64,000 bases of DNA from Panorpa germanica (taxonomy: Eukaryota; Arthropoda; Insecta; Mecoptera; Panorpidae). Location: contig OY783204.1 in NCBI GenBank assembly GCA_963678705.1, forward strand, positions 16,688,759-16,752,758, given 5' to 3'. Under the pieces are notes generated by a model, which saw only the letters and a program-made list of their open reading frames with translations, did no database searches and was not told where the DNA came from. This document shows positions 1 to 10,360 of this stretch, one piece after another (the first letter of the stretch is position 1; each line of letters starts with the position of its first letter). Made by a program: the position numbers and the translations under genes.

Positions 1-113
1 CGGTCCAATTATTAAAAATTAATAATATTTTTGAATATTTTCTATAATCCCTAGCATTCACATTTTTGCAAAATATCAATCACCCACCCCTTTACGATGC
101 AGGTATCAATAAA

Positions 114-181
114 CGTCCTGATTGGACGGCTTAAGTGACCAGTGGGTATATAAACCCCTTCTATTTTGAAAAAAAATCAGT
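114..181 (+). promoter_or_regulatory. Core promoter of giant-like copy 1 (inverted CCAAT, TATA, Inr)
   Basis: TATATAAA at 147-154 lies 32 bp upstream of the A of TCAGT (177-181), which matches the arthropod initiator; the predicted start is 179. An inverted CCAAT box (ATTGG, 121-125) sits in the middle of a perfect 5-bp inverted repeat, CGTCC-TGATT-GGACG (114-128). TATA, Inr and the inverted repeat are conserved at the same spacing in all four units. Motifs are seen directly; promoter function is inferred. Confidence 0.75.
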
Positions 182-314
182 TTTATATAACCTAGTACAC
201 GTTACTGAGACCTCCGCATATTATTCATTGCAAATAAATTTTGTGATTTTATTTTAAGTGAAACGCGTGTTAAGTGTGTTCATAAACATTAAATTTTCTA
301 TCACCAGTTCAGAT
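179..314 (+). other. Non-coding exon 1 (5' leader) of giant-like copy 1
   Basis: Runs from the predicted Inr start to a strong donor, AT|GTAAGT, at 315. It contains no complete ATG, so the first AUG of the spliced mRNA would be the one at 3774 in exon 2. The matching acceptor is a TTTGATTTTACAG tract ending at 3751. The leader has the same structure in every unit, although copy 4 has a 2-bp deletion. Confidence 0.7.
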
Positions 315-768
315 GTAAGTGTTTTTTTAATTTAACTATTATTATTGTTTGTTTTTGTTAAGTAAATTGTCTCATAGGTGATATATGTAACCAGTATAAA
401 TTAATTACTAAAAAAGTACGATTTTATCAATATGTAGGATACTTTATCATGGTTATGGACAGTGGCGTAGCTAGGTACCAAAGGCCCTGGTGTAAAAAGA
501 AACTGGGGCCCTAACTAAACTGTTTAGGTTTTATCAAGTCAAAATATATATAAATACCTTAAAAATACAGAACTACTAGTTTATCATCAGCTCTTTATCG
601 TGCACTGAATTCTACGGCAAAACTACTTACTATGTGCATGTGATCTTTAGTGATCGCCTAGGTTCTACAGGTGAAGAGTTTAGGAACGTATACTTGGATT
701 AGAAATATTGGTATTAAGCAATAAAAAAAAATCAAAATCACAAAAATCAAATGGTTTGTGCACGTATA

Positions 769-2801
769 CAGGGTGTCCCAAAATTTAACGATAAGCCGGC
801 ACCAGAAGGTGGTCCTCATGACTACAGAAGAAAAAAAAAAAAAAAAATTATCTCATTTTGCTTAGGAATTAGAAAAAAAGAAATTTTTTTTTCGATAATC
901 GAAACACCTTAAGATGTTTTCAACTACCATGACCACAATTTTTAAAATATTTTTGATTTTTTTTTTGTATCGGCAACCTAAATAGCACTGCTATCCACCA
1001 CAACCATTAAAACTCCCAGAATGCTAGTAGTTTTTGCACAAAATTTAATCGAAATTATTTTTTTCCCTACATTTTTAAAGATTTTTACTTTCAGTCAACT
1101 TTAACTCATCGTGGTGTAAAAAAAAAGTATGAACACTACTATGGCAAGTTTTTTTAAAAATTGGCGCAACTCTTTAGGATTCCAAAATGGTATAATACTC
1201 CAGGAAAACTAGCAATAAAAAAAAATTATGCATACTATTTCTAAACAAGAACCAAATTTCATAAATTGTTGTTGTTGATATTTAAATCTTTTACAATACC
1301 CAAAATAGATTTTTTATAGTTGAATGAATTAAAACAAATGGTACAAACAATTTTTCATTCATTTTATAAATTTATTGCATTATTTACATTACAGTAAATG
1401 TTCAAATTGTTTCCCACCGGCATTAATACAGGCTCAACATCGCCTTAAAAAAGATTGTTTGTTTCGGACGTTATTACCATTGGATAATATCCACAGTGGG
1501 TCGCATTTTGCGATGTTATGCTGCAAAAGCTCAGGGAAGATCCCAATTCTTAGGTAAAATTCTATAGTCGGATGAAATAACCTGCAAGAAAGATGGTTAT
1601 TTAAATCTTCATAACCTACATAGCTGGAGCAATGAAAATTCGCACCTAATGAGACCAGACAAATCCCAATATCAATTCAAGATTAACCTATGGACGGGCA
1701 TATTAAATGGAAAAGTGCTTGGGCCCTTTAAAGTACAAGGAAATTAGATAACAATAGTTATTTGAACTTTTTACAAAATGACTTGTCAGAATTATTAGAA
1801 GACGTGCCCATAAGTGATTTACAAAACATTCGGTTGCAAGTGATGGTTGCCCAGCTCACTATGCTCGTCCTGTGTGAGAATACTTAAACGAAGAGTATCC
1901 AGGGTTTAGATCGGGTGAATGAGGTGGCACGACATGGTCCTATTTTATGGCCACCCCATTCAACCGATCTAAACCCCCTGGACTTCTTCTATTGGGGTTG
2001 TCTTAAAGAAAGAGTTTATTCAAAACCAGTAGCAACATTGGACGAGCTTCGACAAAAAATTACTCAGGTTGCACATCATATGAAAGGTAAACGATATGCT
2101 CGACGAATAAAAAGATTTTTTTTAAGGCGATGTCGTGCCTGTATTTAAGCTGGTGGCAAACATTTTGACCATTTACTATAATGTAAATAAACTATAAAAC
2201 TTATAAAATAAATGAAAAATTGTTTGTACCATTTGTTTTAATTCATTCAATAATAAAAAACCTCTTTTGGGTATTGTAAAAGTGATAACTATATCAACAA
2301 CAACAATTTATGAAATATGGTTCTTGTTTAGAAATGCATAATTTTTTTTTATTGCTAGTTTTCCTGGAGTATTATACCATTTTGGAATCCTGAAGAGTTG
2401 CGCCAATTTTTAAAAAAACTTGGCATAGTAGTGTTTATACTTTTTTTTTACACCACGATGAGTTAAAGTTGACTGAAAGTAAAAATCTTTAAAAAATGTA
2501 GGGAAAAAAATAATTTCGATTAAATTTTGTGCAAAAACTACTAGCATTCTGGGAGTTTTAATGGTTGTGGTGGATAGCAGAGCTATTTAGGTTGCCGATA
2601 CAAAAAAAAATCAAAAATATTTGAAAAATTGTGGTCATGGTAGTTAAAAAAATCTTAAGGTGTTTCAATTTTCGAAAAAAAAATTTTTTTTTTCTAATTC
2701 CTAAACAAAATGAGATACATTTTTTTTTCTTGTTTTCTTGTGTAGTCATGAGCAGCACCACCTTCTGGTGCCGGCTTATCGTTGAATTTTAGGACACCCT
2801 G
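769..2801 (+). mobile_element. Tc1/mariner-like element with very long inverted repeats, copy 1
   Basis: Ends are CAGGGTGTCC and its reverse complement, flanked by TA on both sides (767-768, 2802-2803). The inverted repeats extend inward about 650 bp on each side (roughly 769-1422 and 2150-2801), leaving about 730 bp of unique centre with a broken transposase. Since it lies in an intron, the unspliced transcript could fold into a long hairpin. Unit 3 shows the pre-insertion or excised state of the site. Confidence 0.85.
1420..2148 (+). pseudogene. Decayed mariner-type transposase, copy 1
   Basis: In pieces and broken frames this reads as the catalytic part of a Tc1/mariner-superfamily transposase. 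It has a first aspartate in an SDE motif (about 1571), a second in DGCPAHYA (about 1843), and a third in the conserved block WPPHSTDLNPLDFFYWG (about 1950-2000). Several in-frame stops and a 1-base difference from the unit 2 copy near 1840 show it is non-functional. The N-terminal DNA-binding domain is missing, apparently replaced by extended inverted repeat. Confidence 0.75.
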
Positions 2802-3773
2802 TATATGTACAACACTTTATTGTGCATAAAACATTAATTAAGTATATTACACACCGAGGGAAGAACGTAAGACATTTCAACCCGCGTGTAAAACTGACTC
2901 CGTTAAAATTGGCAAACACGCGGACTGGAATATCTTACTTTCTTCGCTGGCATGTATACTATTTTTCACCATATTTGTAACCGAAATTTTAAATTTCTGC
3001 CACTGTTTTGGGAGGTTAAAAAGTAACTCATAAAATGTTTCACTCATGTAAATCAGATCTGTTCGATCACGATCATTGTTTGCAAGACTCAGGAATACGA
3101 GCACCGGTTAGTACTGCATACCTCACAACAATGCTTAGCTGGTCTACCTTCGATAAATCTAAATCTAAACTGTTCTTTTTATAAAATGAAATAAAAACTG
3201 TGATTTCTCATAAGCCTCAATGTTAAATTAAAAAATTCAAAGTTCAATATATTTTTACTGGTTCGCTGCAGTTTTTCTAAAATTTAACGAGATCATTATC
3301 TTATTATAATCTACTAATACGCCAAATTTTAGAAAATATTAAACGGTAACTTTCTGACCGACAGTACTACCTTAAAATCGTGTTGCACCCTATTTTCTTT
3401 ACATTCCAAAGGTGGGAGAATTTTTAGCTAGTACAATACCAGGTTTGCTGGTCCGTGTCCGAGGGCCCCCTGAGCTTGAGGGCCTAGCTACGCCAGTGGT
3501 TATGGACCTATAGGTTTCATTTTACATTTTAATACTTCATTATGTCATAGTTCTTCATAGTACCTCTTCACCCATAGTTCTACATGATACATATCTTAGT
3601 TGAACAGTTTACATATAATTTTTGATATAACTTAAAACAATATTTTTTATTTGTACTAAAAGTGTTTGCTGGTTTTTAGATTTAGCTTTTCATGATATGA
3701 TTTTACTTTTTTGTACTAAATATATTTATTAATATGTATTTGATTTTACAGATTACGTTCAAGAAAAACAACC

Positions 3774-4763
3774 ATGTTTCCAGTTTTTTATAATCCTTTA
3801 ACTGAGCCGTTGGACCTGTCTTGTCCGCGTCGTTGTGATAGTGTTGAAACACACAAATCGCCATGCCCACCGATTAGCTCTCAGTCATTAGAGCAAGGAT
3901 CTAATAATCCTGAATCTTCAAGAACTTCCCCTAACGAAGACAAACCTACGACTCACACGATCAACCACTGTGATGTTCAGTCATTAGAGCAAGGATCTAA
4001 TAATCCTGAATCTTCAAGAACTTCCACTAACGAAGACAGACCTACGACACACACGATCAACCACTGTGATTTTCAGTCATTAGAGCAAGGATCTAATAAT
4101 CCTGAATCTTCAAGAACTTCCCCTAACGAAGACAGACTTACGACTCACACGATCAACCTTCAAAATCTTATAAATCGCATTGTCAATGCGACAACGTATC
4201 AAGGTCTGCCGCAATATCCGAGTATGTTTTTCCATCAGCAAATGCAGAATCAATTCTTTCCACATACCATTGCTCACCAAATGCCCCAAATTGAAACTCC
4301 AAAAAGAAACTCAGAAATACCTGAGTTAGAATCGGTAGCTACTTCGAATTCAACGTCGAACAGTCGTAAAAGACTTCGTCCTTTTAAGAACTACCCGAAA
4401 GACCCAGCAGAATTACCAGCTTATGTTAATGCTGAAGATAATGAAGAATATATCAAGTTTCGAGAAGCGGAAATGGCAAAAATAAATGCTTTGAATGGGG
4501 GTCAACCCACAGTCACAAACCCTAAAATGCGTCGAACTGTTCCTTCAGAAGGTGACGCTGATAACAGTTCCAACCCTAAAAAGGATCCAGCTTATTACGA
4601 GCGACGAATGAAGAATAATGCATCTGCTAAAAGATCTAGAGACAAAAGAAGAATTCATGAACACGAATCAACCATACGCATTAAGTTCTTAGAGAATGAC
4701 AATGCGAAGCTTCGTGCTGAAAATAATGCATTACGAGAGCAAGTGTTCCATCTCCCAAAATAG
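3774..4763 (+). CDS. gt-like: Giant-like bZIP transcription factor, copy 1 (329 aa, long type)
   Basis: Predicted nuclear DNA-binding repressor of the giant (gap gene) bZIP family. PLDLS at residues 12-16 is a CtBP-corepressor type motif; giant proteins are known to use CtBP. Three 32-residue repeats starting QSLEQGSNNPESS follow (37-68, 69-100, 101-128). RPFKNYPKDP (202-211) and TVTNPKMRRT (246-255) are giant/CES-2-family blocks. The bZIP spans 269-329: basic signature NNASAKRSR (281-289) and zipper leucines 306, 313, 320, 327, with Ser at 299 where giant has Ile. The end (VFHLPK) arises from a 31-bp frameshifting deletion relative to copies 3 and 4. The start is the first AUG after splicing. 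At 329 aa it is shorter than Drosophila Giant (about 450). Family assignment is strong; orthology versus lineage-specific paralogy is open. Confidence 0.9.
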   Translation: MFPVFYNPLTEPLDLSCPRRCDSVETHKSPCPPISSQSLEQGSNNPESSRTSPNEDKPTTHTINHCDVQSLEQGSNNPESSRTSTNEDRPTTHTINHCDFQSLEQGSNNPESSRTSPNEDRLTTHTINLQNLINRIVNATTYQGLPQYPSMFFHQQMQNQFFPHTIAHQMPQIETPKRNSEIPELESVATSNSTSNSRKRLRPFKNYPKDPAELPAYVNAEDNEEYIKFREAEMAKINALNGGQPTVTNPKMRRTVPSEGDADNSSNPKKDPAYYERRMKNNASAKRSRDKRRIHEHESTIRIKFLENDNAKLRAENNALREQVFHLPK

Positions 4764-4786
4764 AGTGAAATTATTTATCCATACTT

Positions 4787-4792
4787 AATAAA
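4787..4792 (+). promoter_or_regulatory. Poly(A) signal AATAAA, giant-like copy 1
   Basis: Canonical AATAAA 24 bp past the stop, which would give a very short 3' UTR. The same signal follows each copy (28320, 45317, 57527). Confidence 0.6.
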
Positions 4793-5313
4793 CAAGTGTT
4801 AAGTTTTAAATTAAAGACATCAATTTTTGGACTTTGGCAACATTGCCTATAAGAATTTTATACAGTCCAGTAAATTGATAGTGTGATATATCATGTGACT
4901 TTTTAATTGATACTGTCCTATATTTAAAAAATATCTAAAAAATTATATGTATATCATATTTTCAGAAATGTATTATTTAAAAACACAATAAAATAAAATA
5001 ATCAAATATCTGGTAATAATCATTTGTATACCTTGAGTTTTGGATTACATTTTGAGAAAGAATTTTTTAAAGTAAATAATTGTTACATAAACCGTTCTGT
5101 TGTTTTAAATATAATGACGTCATTTATTTTATAAGGTAATATTGGCAAATGCAAAAGTTTTAAAAAACATAATACAATAAAATATATATTCAAGTCTTCA
5201 TATCATCGAAGTATATGTGTAACAATTGTTGCAGCGATTTAGGCGCAGCAGTTCACATTAAATAAAACTACGCATATTAGTATAGATAAAAGATATTATA
5301 AATTATCATAAAA
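4793..5313. other. Gene-downstream spacer, unit 1
   Basis: AT-rich, with no coding potential recognised. It contains TGACGTCA-like sequence (AATGACGTCATT, about 5112), a CRE-type palindrome that is retained in all four units. It may be a bZIP/CREB-type site or chance. Confidence 0.4.
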
Positions 5314-5360
5314 TCTACATATTATAATGTTCGTAGTTGTCAAACTGTTCCACCGTTTAT
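5314..5360. repeat. 47-bp inverted repeat, left arm (unit 1)
   Basis: Starts TCTACATATTATAATG and ends CACCGTTTAT. Its near-perfect reverse complement lies at 20437-20483, beyond the LINE and (TA)n tract. The same pair occurs in unit 2 (28847-28893 / 39119-39165) and unit 3 (45843-45889 / 52421-52467). Confidence 0.75.
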
Positions 5361-5362
5361 AA

Positions 5363-6081
5363 CATAGTCGAACTAAAGGATAACGACTTAAAATAATAAA
5401 GGATTCTAACAAATGAATAATAATATTAGTATGGTAACAATGCAATGGCACGTGTGATAATTCTTAAAAGCAATATATACTCGTATATTTTTTACATATT
5501 GAGTGAGTTTGTGATTTCAATTTTTAGGGGTCGTTTTTTTAATTTTTGAATAAAATATAGATTAATACGTGTATGTGTATATTGGCCTGTCTATTTTTTT
5601 AATAAACAAACGATTATGAAAACATAGCTATTTAAAATTAGAATTTCATTTTTGCCGCTTGTATTATCTCTGCGTATGAAGTCACAGCAGAAATAAATAA
5701 TCGAGATTATTTTTTCTTTTTTCACAACAATTATAATATTAAAACTTGATGGGATGCAAGACCTAACTATTAGCAATCACTGACATATTCTATGCATCTG
5801 TGTTGTATAAAAGAGATAGCCAATGTCGTATGTGATCGAATCTTAAATAATTAAATCTTAAATAATCGAGGTCCTTTATGAATATAAAATGTTGGGCGAA
5901 ATTTGTTTTTAACAAATATAATAAATAATTTATACATAAATTTGTTGATATTCCTTTTAATTTTGAACAACGAGCGACATTTCTTGACACACTGCTGAAT
6001 ATTGCTCACATTAATTGGCTAATACAACCCTTCTAGTGTTCATGCGGTTATAATTACGGAATTCGACAAATTTATTTACTT
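5363..6081 (+). repeat. Intra-unit direct repeat, first copy (unit 1)
   Basis: About 720 bp starting CATAGTCGAACTAAAG and ending TTCGACAAATTTATTTACTT, present again at 21225-21981. The second copy has a roughly 35-bp segment (about 21715-21750) that is missing here. The same pair occurs in unit 2 (28896-29614 / 40317-41074). In unit 3 the first copy is truncated (45892-46007) and the second is full (53389-54145). Short minus-strand ORFs inside have no recognisable homology and are not called genes. Confidence 0.8.
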
Positions 6082-6776
6082 TTATTGAATCTTATTTTGA
6101 AAACTTAGGTAGAAAATTTTGCATGCTCAGTAAACATTTTGGAGTAAATTCTACTTAATTTCTATTACATATCATGAGTTTTTTGTCTGAAACGTGTTCG
6201 TTTTCTATTCAGTCGTTCATAGGAAAGGCCCTTTTTATGGCCTACAGAGATCGCAACGACGGTTCACTGCTGAATTAAAAGCGGGGTCGGTTTATGATTT
6301 ATGACCGGAGTTATAAACTTGACACTAGCAGGGATGGTAGGGATATAAAACTTAATGGATTTCTACTTTTTAGAGTCTGCAAAATATAAATATTTAAATG
6401 AAGAAATAAATAGATTGTTTTGGTGATTCAAAAATCCACGATCGGCAGGTCTGCGTTAGGTTTAAAACCTCTGTCTTACCCTCGCTGCTTAAAGTATTTG
6501 TTTAAACATATTATATTCGGAGATTGAGGGAGACAGCGTGTGCCATTAAAGAAATATTTGTTGAAAAAGGATAGCATATACTTTAAACATACTGTACTGA
6601 ACGAAATACTATACAAGTATACAAGTGTAACTGTGAAAAATATATTTTACTTGTCTAACCGCATCTCGTTTCTCTCTCACTTTGGAATGCAAATGAACTA
6701 AACAAATATATATCCTAGTGTGAAAGAAACAACTGCTACTTAATGAATGATGTTGGAAAAAGAAAGAATATTATTA
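6082..6776. other. Spacer, unit 1
   Basis: No gene recognised. It is conserved in unit 2 (29615-30288). In unit 3 its counterpart lies elsewhere (49650-50383). Confidence 0.5.
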
Positions 6777-8736
6777 TGGCCCTTATTTTGAAAGTTAAAT
6801 ATTTTTTTTTACGGCACCCTCCCTTCTGGTGCCAATGCCTAAAAAAATGATTTATGTAAAATTTTAGGTCAATCGGATAATGGGAAAACGTGCCCCAAGA
6901 GCCCCAAAAATCGAAAAATCTCTGATTTTTCTTTGAAAATTCATATATCTTGCGAATTATTTATTTTACGCAAAAACTTATTATGCAAAAGTTGTAGATC
7001 TAATAAAAATACCTACATTATCATCTATTACTTTTTCTTGTACGACTAACAATTTTCGAGAAATAGATGAAAATCAGCTCATTTATTAAAAATCCACGAG
7101 AATCGAAAAATGACAAAATCACGACATAAAAATCGATTTTATTTATTTATTTTACAAAATATTTATTATACACAAAAAAGTGTTTTACAAAAGTTGTAGA
7201 TCTATTAAAAATTCATATATTATCCTCTATCCCTTTTTTTACACACCTAACAGTTTCCGCGAAAACGGTGAAAATCAATTAATTTTTCTAAATATTTTGA
7301 CGCTGCGATAAAGTCGATTTTGTGTTTACATTTACAACTTTTAATTTGTTCCTTAATTCCAGACCTTTTATATAGCTTTTATTTTTTTGCCACACCGATG
7401 GTTCTGTCATAAGGAATTCATCATTCAAGTCAAATCTTTTGAAAAATTCTCTAGTTTCAGAAGAAACGAATTGTTCAATTCCATCGTTAATAATTTCTGG
7501 AATTTCATCTATTAGTATCTGTATTCGTTTCTCACTTGTTACTAATAAATCAGTTTCGCGATTCAAAGCATTGACCATTTTCATTTTTGAATCAAATGAC
7601 AAATTTGGTTCAAAAAAAGCTAAAGCCACTACCTCAGGGCTTAAATACCATAAATGATTCCTTAGTTTTTGTAAAGCCACTCGAGAGATATCACGATTGA
7701 TAGCTTGATATTGGAACAGTTTCGAAAGAACCTTAAAATCCTGATACGGTGTTTTTGCAGCAGAAGGCGCATAAAACCATGCTTCGACATACACATTCAC
7801 AAGAAAAATACAAATATCACAAATTGCACTTTGTTCTATTTCTAATAATTCAAATTTATCACGAAACAGAAAATTTTTCAAACAGTAAATAGCCTTTGCC
7901 ATCCACCTCGCACGATGAAAAGTCCCGGGAACCCGGAAAAATATTCCACGAGATGGTGTTTCGCCAAGAAAAATAGCTGTTAATTCTAAAAGTTCCCTAT
8001 AATCCTCTCTAGGCTGCTGTTCGTTCAAAGTGTTTCTAACAAAGTCAAGATTGTGCGATATATCGCCCCGATTCAAATGCCTCGTGATCTTTTCGTCTTC
8101 AATCCCAGATCGGAAATTTTTAAGATTGATTTTAGGCCAAGCACTTTGAAATTTTTTAAATATTGCCACAGTTGGACCTGTATTTTTGCCTATCTTTTTA
8201 TCGAAAACGCTTCTAAGGATAATTTCAATTTGGTTAAAGAAAACTGTGGGTGGGTCTTTGGATGGGGGAATAAAGTGGATATGGAAACAAAAACTACTAC
8301 GAGTCAAAATTTGAACTATCTATACAATGTACAAATCACTTTTGAATCATAGATGACGCTAATATTTTACTCACGGCACTTTGTGGTACAAGCTGAATTT
8401 CGATCATCAGTCGTTCGTCGATATAGAACGTTACATGGAAATAAAGTGATTTTCACGTATTTCTCGAAAATCGTTCGTCGTACGAAAAAAGGTCATAGAT
8501 GATAATATATGTGTTTTTAATAGATCTACAACTTTCGTATATTACATTTTTGCATAAAATTATTATTTCGCAAGATAAATAATTTTTTTTTTTAAATTCT
8601 GGAATTTTTCAATTTTCCCGGCTCTTGGGGCACCCGGATACTACATATATTATTTTTTCATGCAATGGAACCAAACTGGGGGGTGCCGCAATAAAAAATC
8701 TCAAAAATAATTTTCACCAAGAGTAAATAAGGGCCA
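6777..8736 (-). mobile_element. DNA-transposon-like element with TGGCCCTTATTT ends, unit 1
   Basis: Both ends read TGGCCCTTATTT inward. They are followed by matching subterminal blocks (a GGCACCC stretch, then GTGCCCCAAGAGCC, then TTTTCGAGAAATA), so the inverted repeats are long and imperfect, about 300 bp or more. A minus-strand ORF lies between. No clear target duplication could be found, so the superfamily is unassigned. The right end and its flank are identical in all four units. Confidence 0.65.
7288..8307 (-). CDS. Mobile-element ORF, VNDSAERGVKL family, unit 1 copy (339 aa, C-terminal part lost)
   Basis: I recognise the pattern HLWYLSPEVVALAFF followed by a FxxR/K-FDL block and KVVND from a widespread family of repetitive, uncharacterised proteins in arthropods and cnidarians; its enzyme class is unknown to me. 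After KVVN the frame runs into unrelated residues because about 120 bp present in unit 2 (about 30836-30955), which continue as DSAERGVKL, are missing here. It probably also lacks a proper N-terminus, as family members tend to be longer. Position inside inverted repeats supports a transposon origin. Probably inactive. Confidence 0.55.
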   Translation of the reverse strand: MTRSSFCFHIHFIPPSKDPPTVFFNQIEIILRSVFDKKIGKNTGPTVAIFKKFQSAWPKINLKNFRSGIEDEKITRHLNRGDISHNLDFVRNTLNEQQPREDYRELLELTAIFLGETPSRGIFFRVPGTFHRARWMAKAIYCLKNFLFRDKFELLEIEQSAICDICIFLVNVYVEAWFYAPSAAKTPYQDFKVLSKLFQYQAINRDISRVALQKLRNHLWYLSPEVVALAFFEPNLSFDSKMKMVNALNRETDLLVTSEKRIQILIDEIPEIINDGIEQFVSSETREFFKRFDLNDEFLMTEPSVWQKNKSYIKGLELRNKLKVVNVNTKSTLSQRQNI

Positions 8737-8875
8737 CTCTAATGTACACACATAATCATAAACTTCTCAGGCAGCGGTATAGTTCACATATAATAGGCAA
8801 CGACACCATATAAACTGCCAACATAATAGAAGGTATCGGTTTTAGTACTCTCAAGAGAAGTGCCGTTTTTAAATA

Positions 8876-9960
8876 TAATTAATCAATCCTGCCTCCACTT
8901 CTCCAAACTCGCGCCGCTACTAAGGGTAATTTTATTACGCAAATGCACATACATAGTTTTTATTTTTTTAAATTTGATATTTGGGGCTATTGCTTATCTG
9001 CTGTCGTAGCACTCTGCCTGCCAACGCACCAAATATTAATCCAATGCTACTACTGCATGTAATTTTAATATCTAACATATAGAGAACTATTTTGCTTCTA
9101 TTTAGTATTCTACATGCTAAATATCATCGTTGTATTGTACCGGTATATTGTTCTTATATTCGGTATATCACCCCCTGCCCTGAGGTTACACTTAAGAAAA
9201 TGTAGTTTTCTTATATTTTCGTTACTAATATGTCATTTTATATCTGCATACTGAATTTCAGCTTTGTTTTTATATTTTTGCATTATTGCCCCCCATATAC
9301 CGACGCTACTGAACAAATTTGTCAAATCTTACCACGAATATCTATTTTGTTTGAATGTAAGAATATATATTCTATATTATAGCCTTTCATCTGTATATAT
9401 TTCTGGTTTTTAGCCCCCGGCGCCCGCCACTACTGGAAATTTGTAGTTTTCTATGGTTTGTCTTTAATAACTATCTATAAAGGGTTTATTTATCAAATTT
9501 CAAAGTTCTAGCTCTTTTGCGACATTGCCACATAAATTTGGCCCGCTACTGAATTTTAATTTTGGTGTTCTAGTTACTGGCAAATATGTACAATTAGTGT
9601 GTCTATACATTTTCAAGTTAATATTTTCTTCCGGCGGTGTTTTACGGTCAAAACACCCGCCGCAACTGGAAATTTTAGGTTTTCAACTTCTTTTTCTTCA
9701 GTACTGTCTAATGCGAGCATAACTCTATTCTAACATTGCCCCCCCGAAATTCGCGCCGCTACTGTACTCAAATTTCACATTTTTAATTATTGGAAAATGT
9801 CAATTTTTAGTTTTCTGTCATTTCTTGTTCATGAAATATTTGCAAAAGGTTTTTTTTTTTAATTTCCAGTTTTTCCACATTTAATTCTTCCAGAGAAATT
9901 CAGGGAAAATTACAGGGACGTAGAAAGTCTTAGAAATTTGTCCTCTACAAAATATCAAAA
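8876..9960. repeat. Degenerate CGCCGCTACTG-type repeat field, unit 1
   Basis: A loose tandem array in which a core such as CGCCGCTACTG, CCGCCACTACTGGAAATTTG or CGCCGCAACTGGAAATT recurs every roughly 90-250 bp (about 8913, 9299, 9424, 9539, 9656, 9748), usually preceded by a C-rich run. It is present in units 2 and 3 (about 37860-38965, 47755-48655). In unit 1 the left edge (about 8875) is a deletion join relative to unit 2, removing the DNA that would contain the I-LINE target site. Confidence 0.6.
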
Positions 9961-10360
9961 TTTGAAAAACTTTTTGATTATTGCTTGTTAAGCAGTGCAG
10001 ACGTTCTTTCTTTCAAATATTCTATAAGTTATTTAATAAAATTGTTTTTAAGTACTATTGTGTTTATTATATTAACAAAAGAAGTGTTTAAAACGAATTG
10101 AACGAGTATCCGTTGAACATTTACAAATCATCGTAGATAATCTAAATCTGTAATTAAAGTGGAAAATAAACCTTATATTATATGGTGTATAACCTATATG
10201 GTATAACATGTGGATTTCTCCTCAAACTAAATTCATAGATAAAAAGTGAAATTCCTATAAACAATGCAGTGCACAATCATTGTTCTAATAATAATAGTGT
10301 ATTGTATTGTGAATAAATTATAATCAAATCTAAATTAATTGTTACCCAATAATTAATAAG

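Larger units (their letters stand above)
460..3498. mobile_element. Non-autonomous hAT-like element, copy 1 (hosts a nested element)
   Basis: Terminal inverted repeats CAGTGGCGTAGCTAGG (left) and CACTGGCGTAGCTAGG (right, reversed) differ at one base. They are flanked by an 8-bp direct repeat, GTTATGGA (452-459 and 3499-3506), the target-duplication length of hAT elements. About 1 kb of its own sequence remains once the nested element is subtracted. No hAT transposase is recognisable. A 75-codon minus-strand ORF (2877-3104) is kept in units 1-3 but matches nothing I can name. Confidence 0.82.
315..3751 (+). other. Intron of giant-like copy 1
   Basis: GTAAGT donor at 315 and a T-rich tract with AG at 3750-3751. 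Most of its length is a hAT-like element with a nested mariner-like element. The intron DNA outside them (315-459 and 3499-3751) is conserved in all units. The donor and acceptor are intact in all four copies despite intron lengths of about 3.4 kb down to about 0.4 kb. Confidence 0.75.

Noticed and set aside
205-212. Possible downstream promoter element (AGACC)
   Set aside because: Lies two bases off the strict +28 to +32 position relative to the initiator, so not claimed.
1375-1557. 60-codon ORF at the left part of the mariner-like element
   Set aside because: Mostly inverted-repeat sequence read through into transposase remnants in a wrong frame.
2877-3104. 75-codon minus-strand ORF kept in three units
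   Set aside because: Lies inside the hAT-like element, shows no recognisable domain, and its conservation follows from recent duplication.
8053-8352. Plus-strand 99-aa ORF present in all four units (also 31680, 46530, 58738)
   Set aside because: Antisense to the minus-strand mobile-element ORF, whose protein carries the recognisable family motifs.
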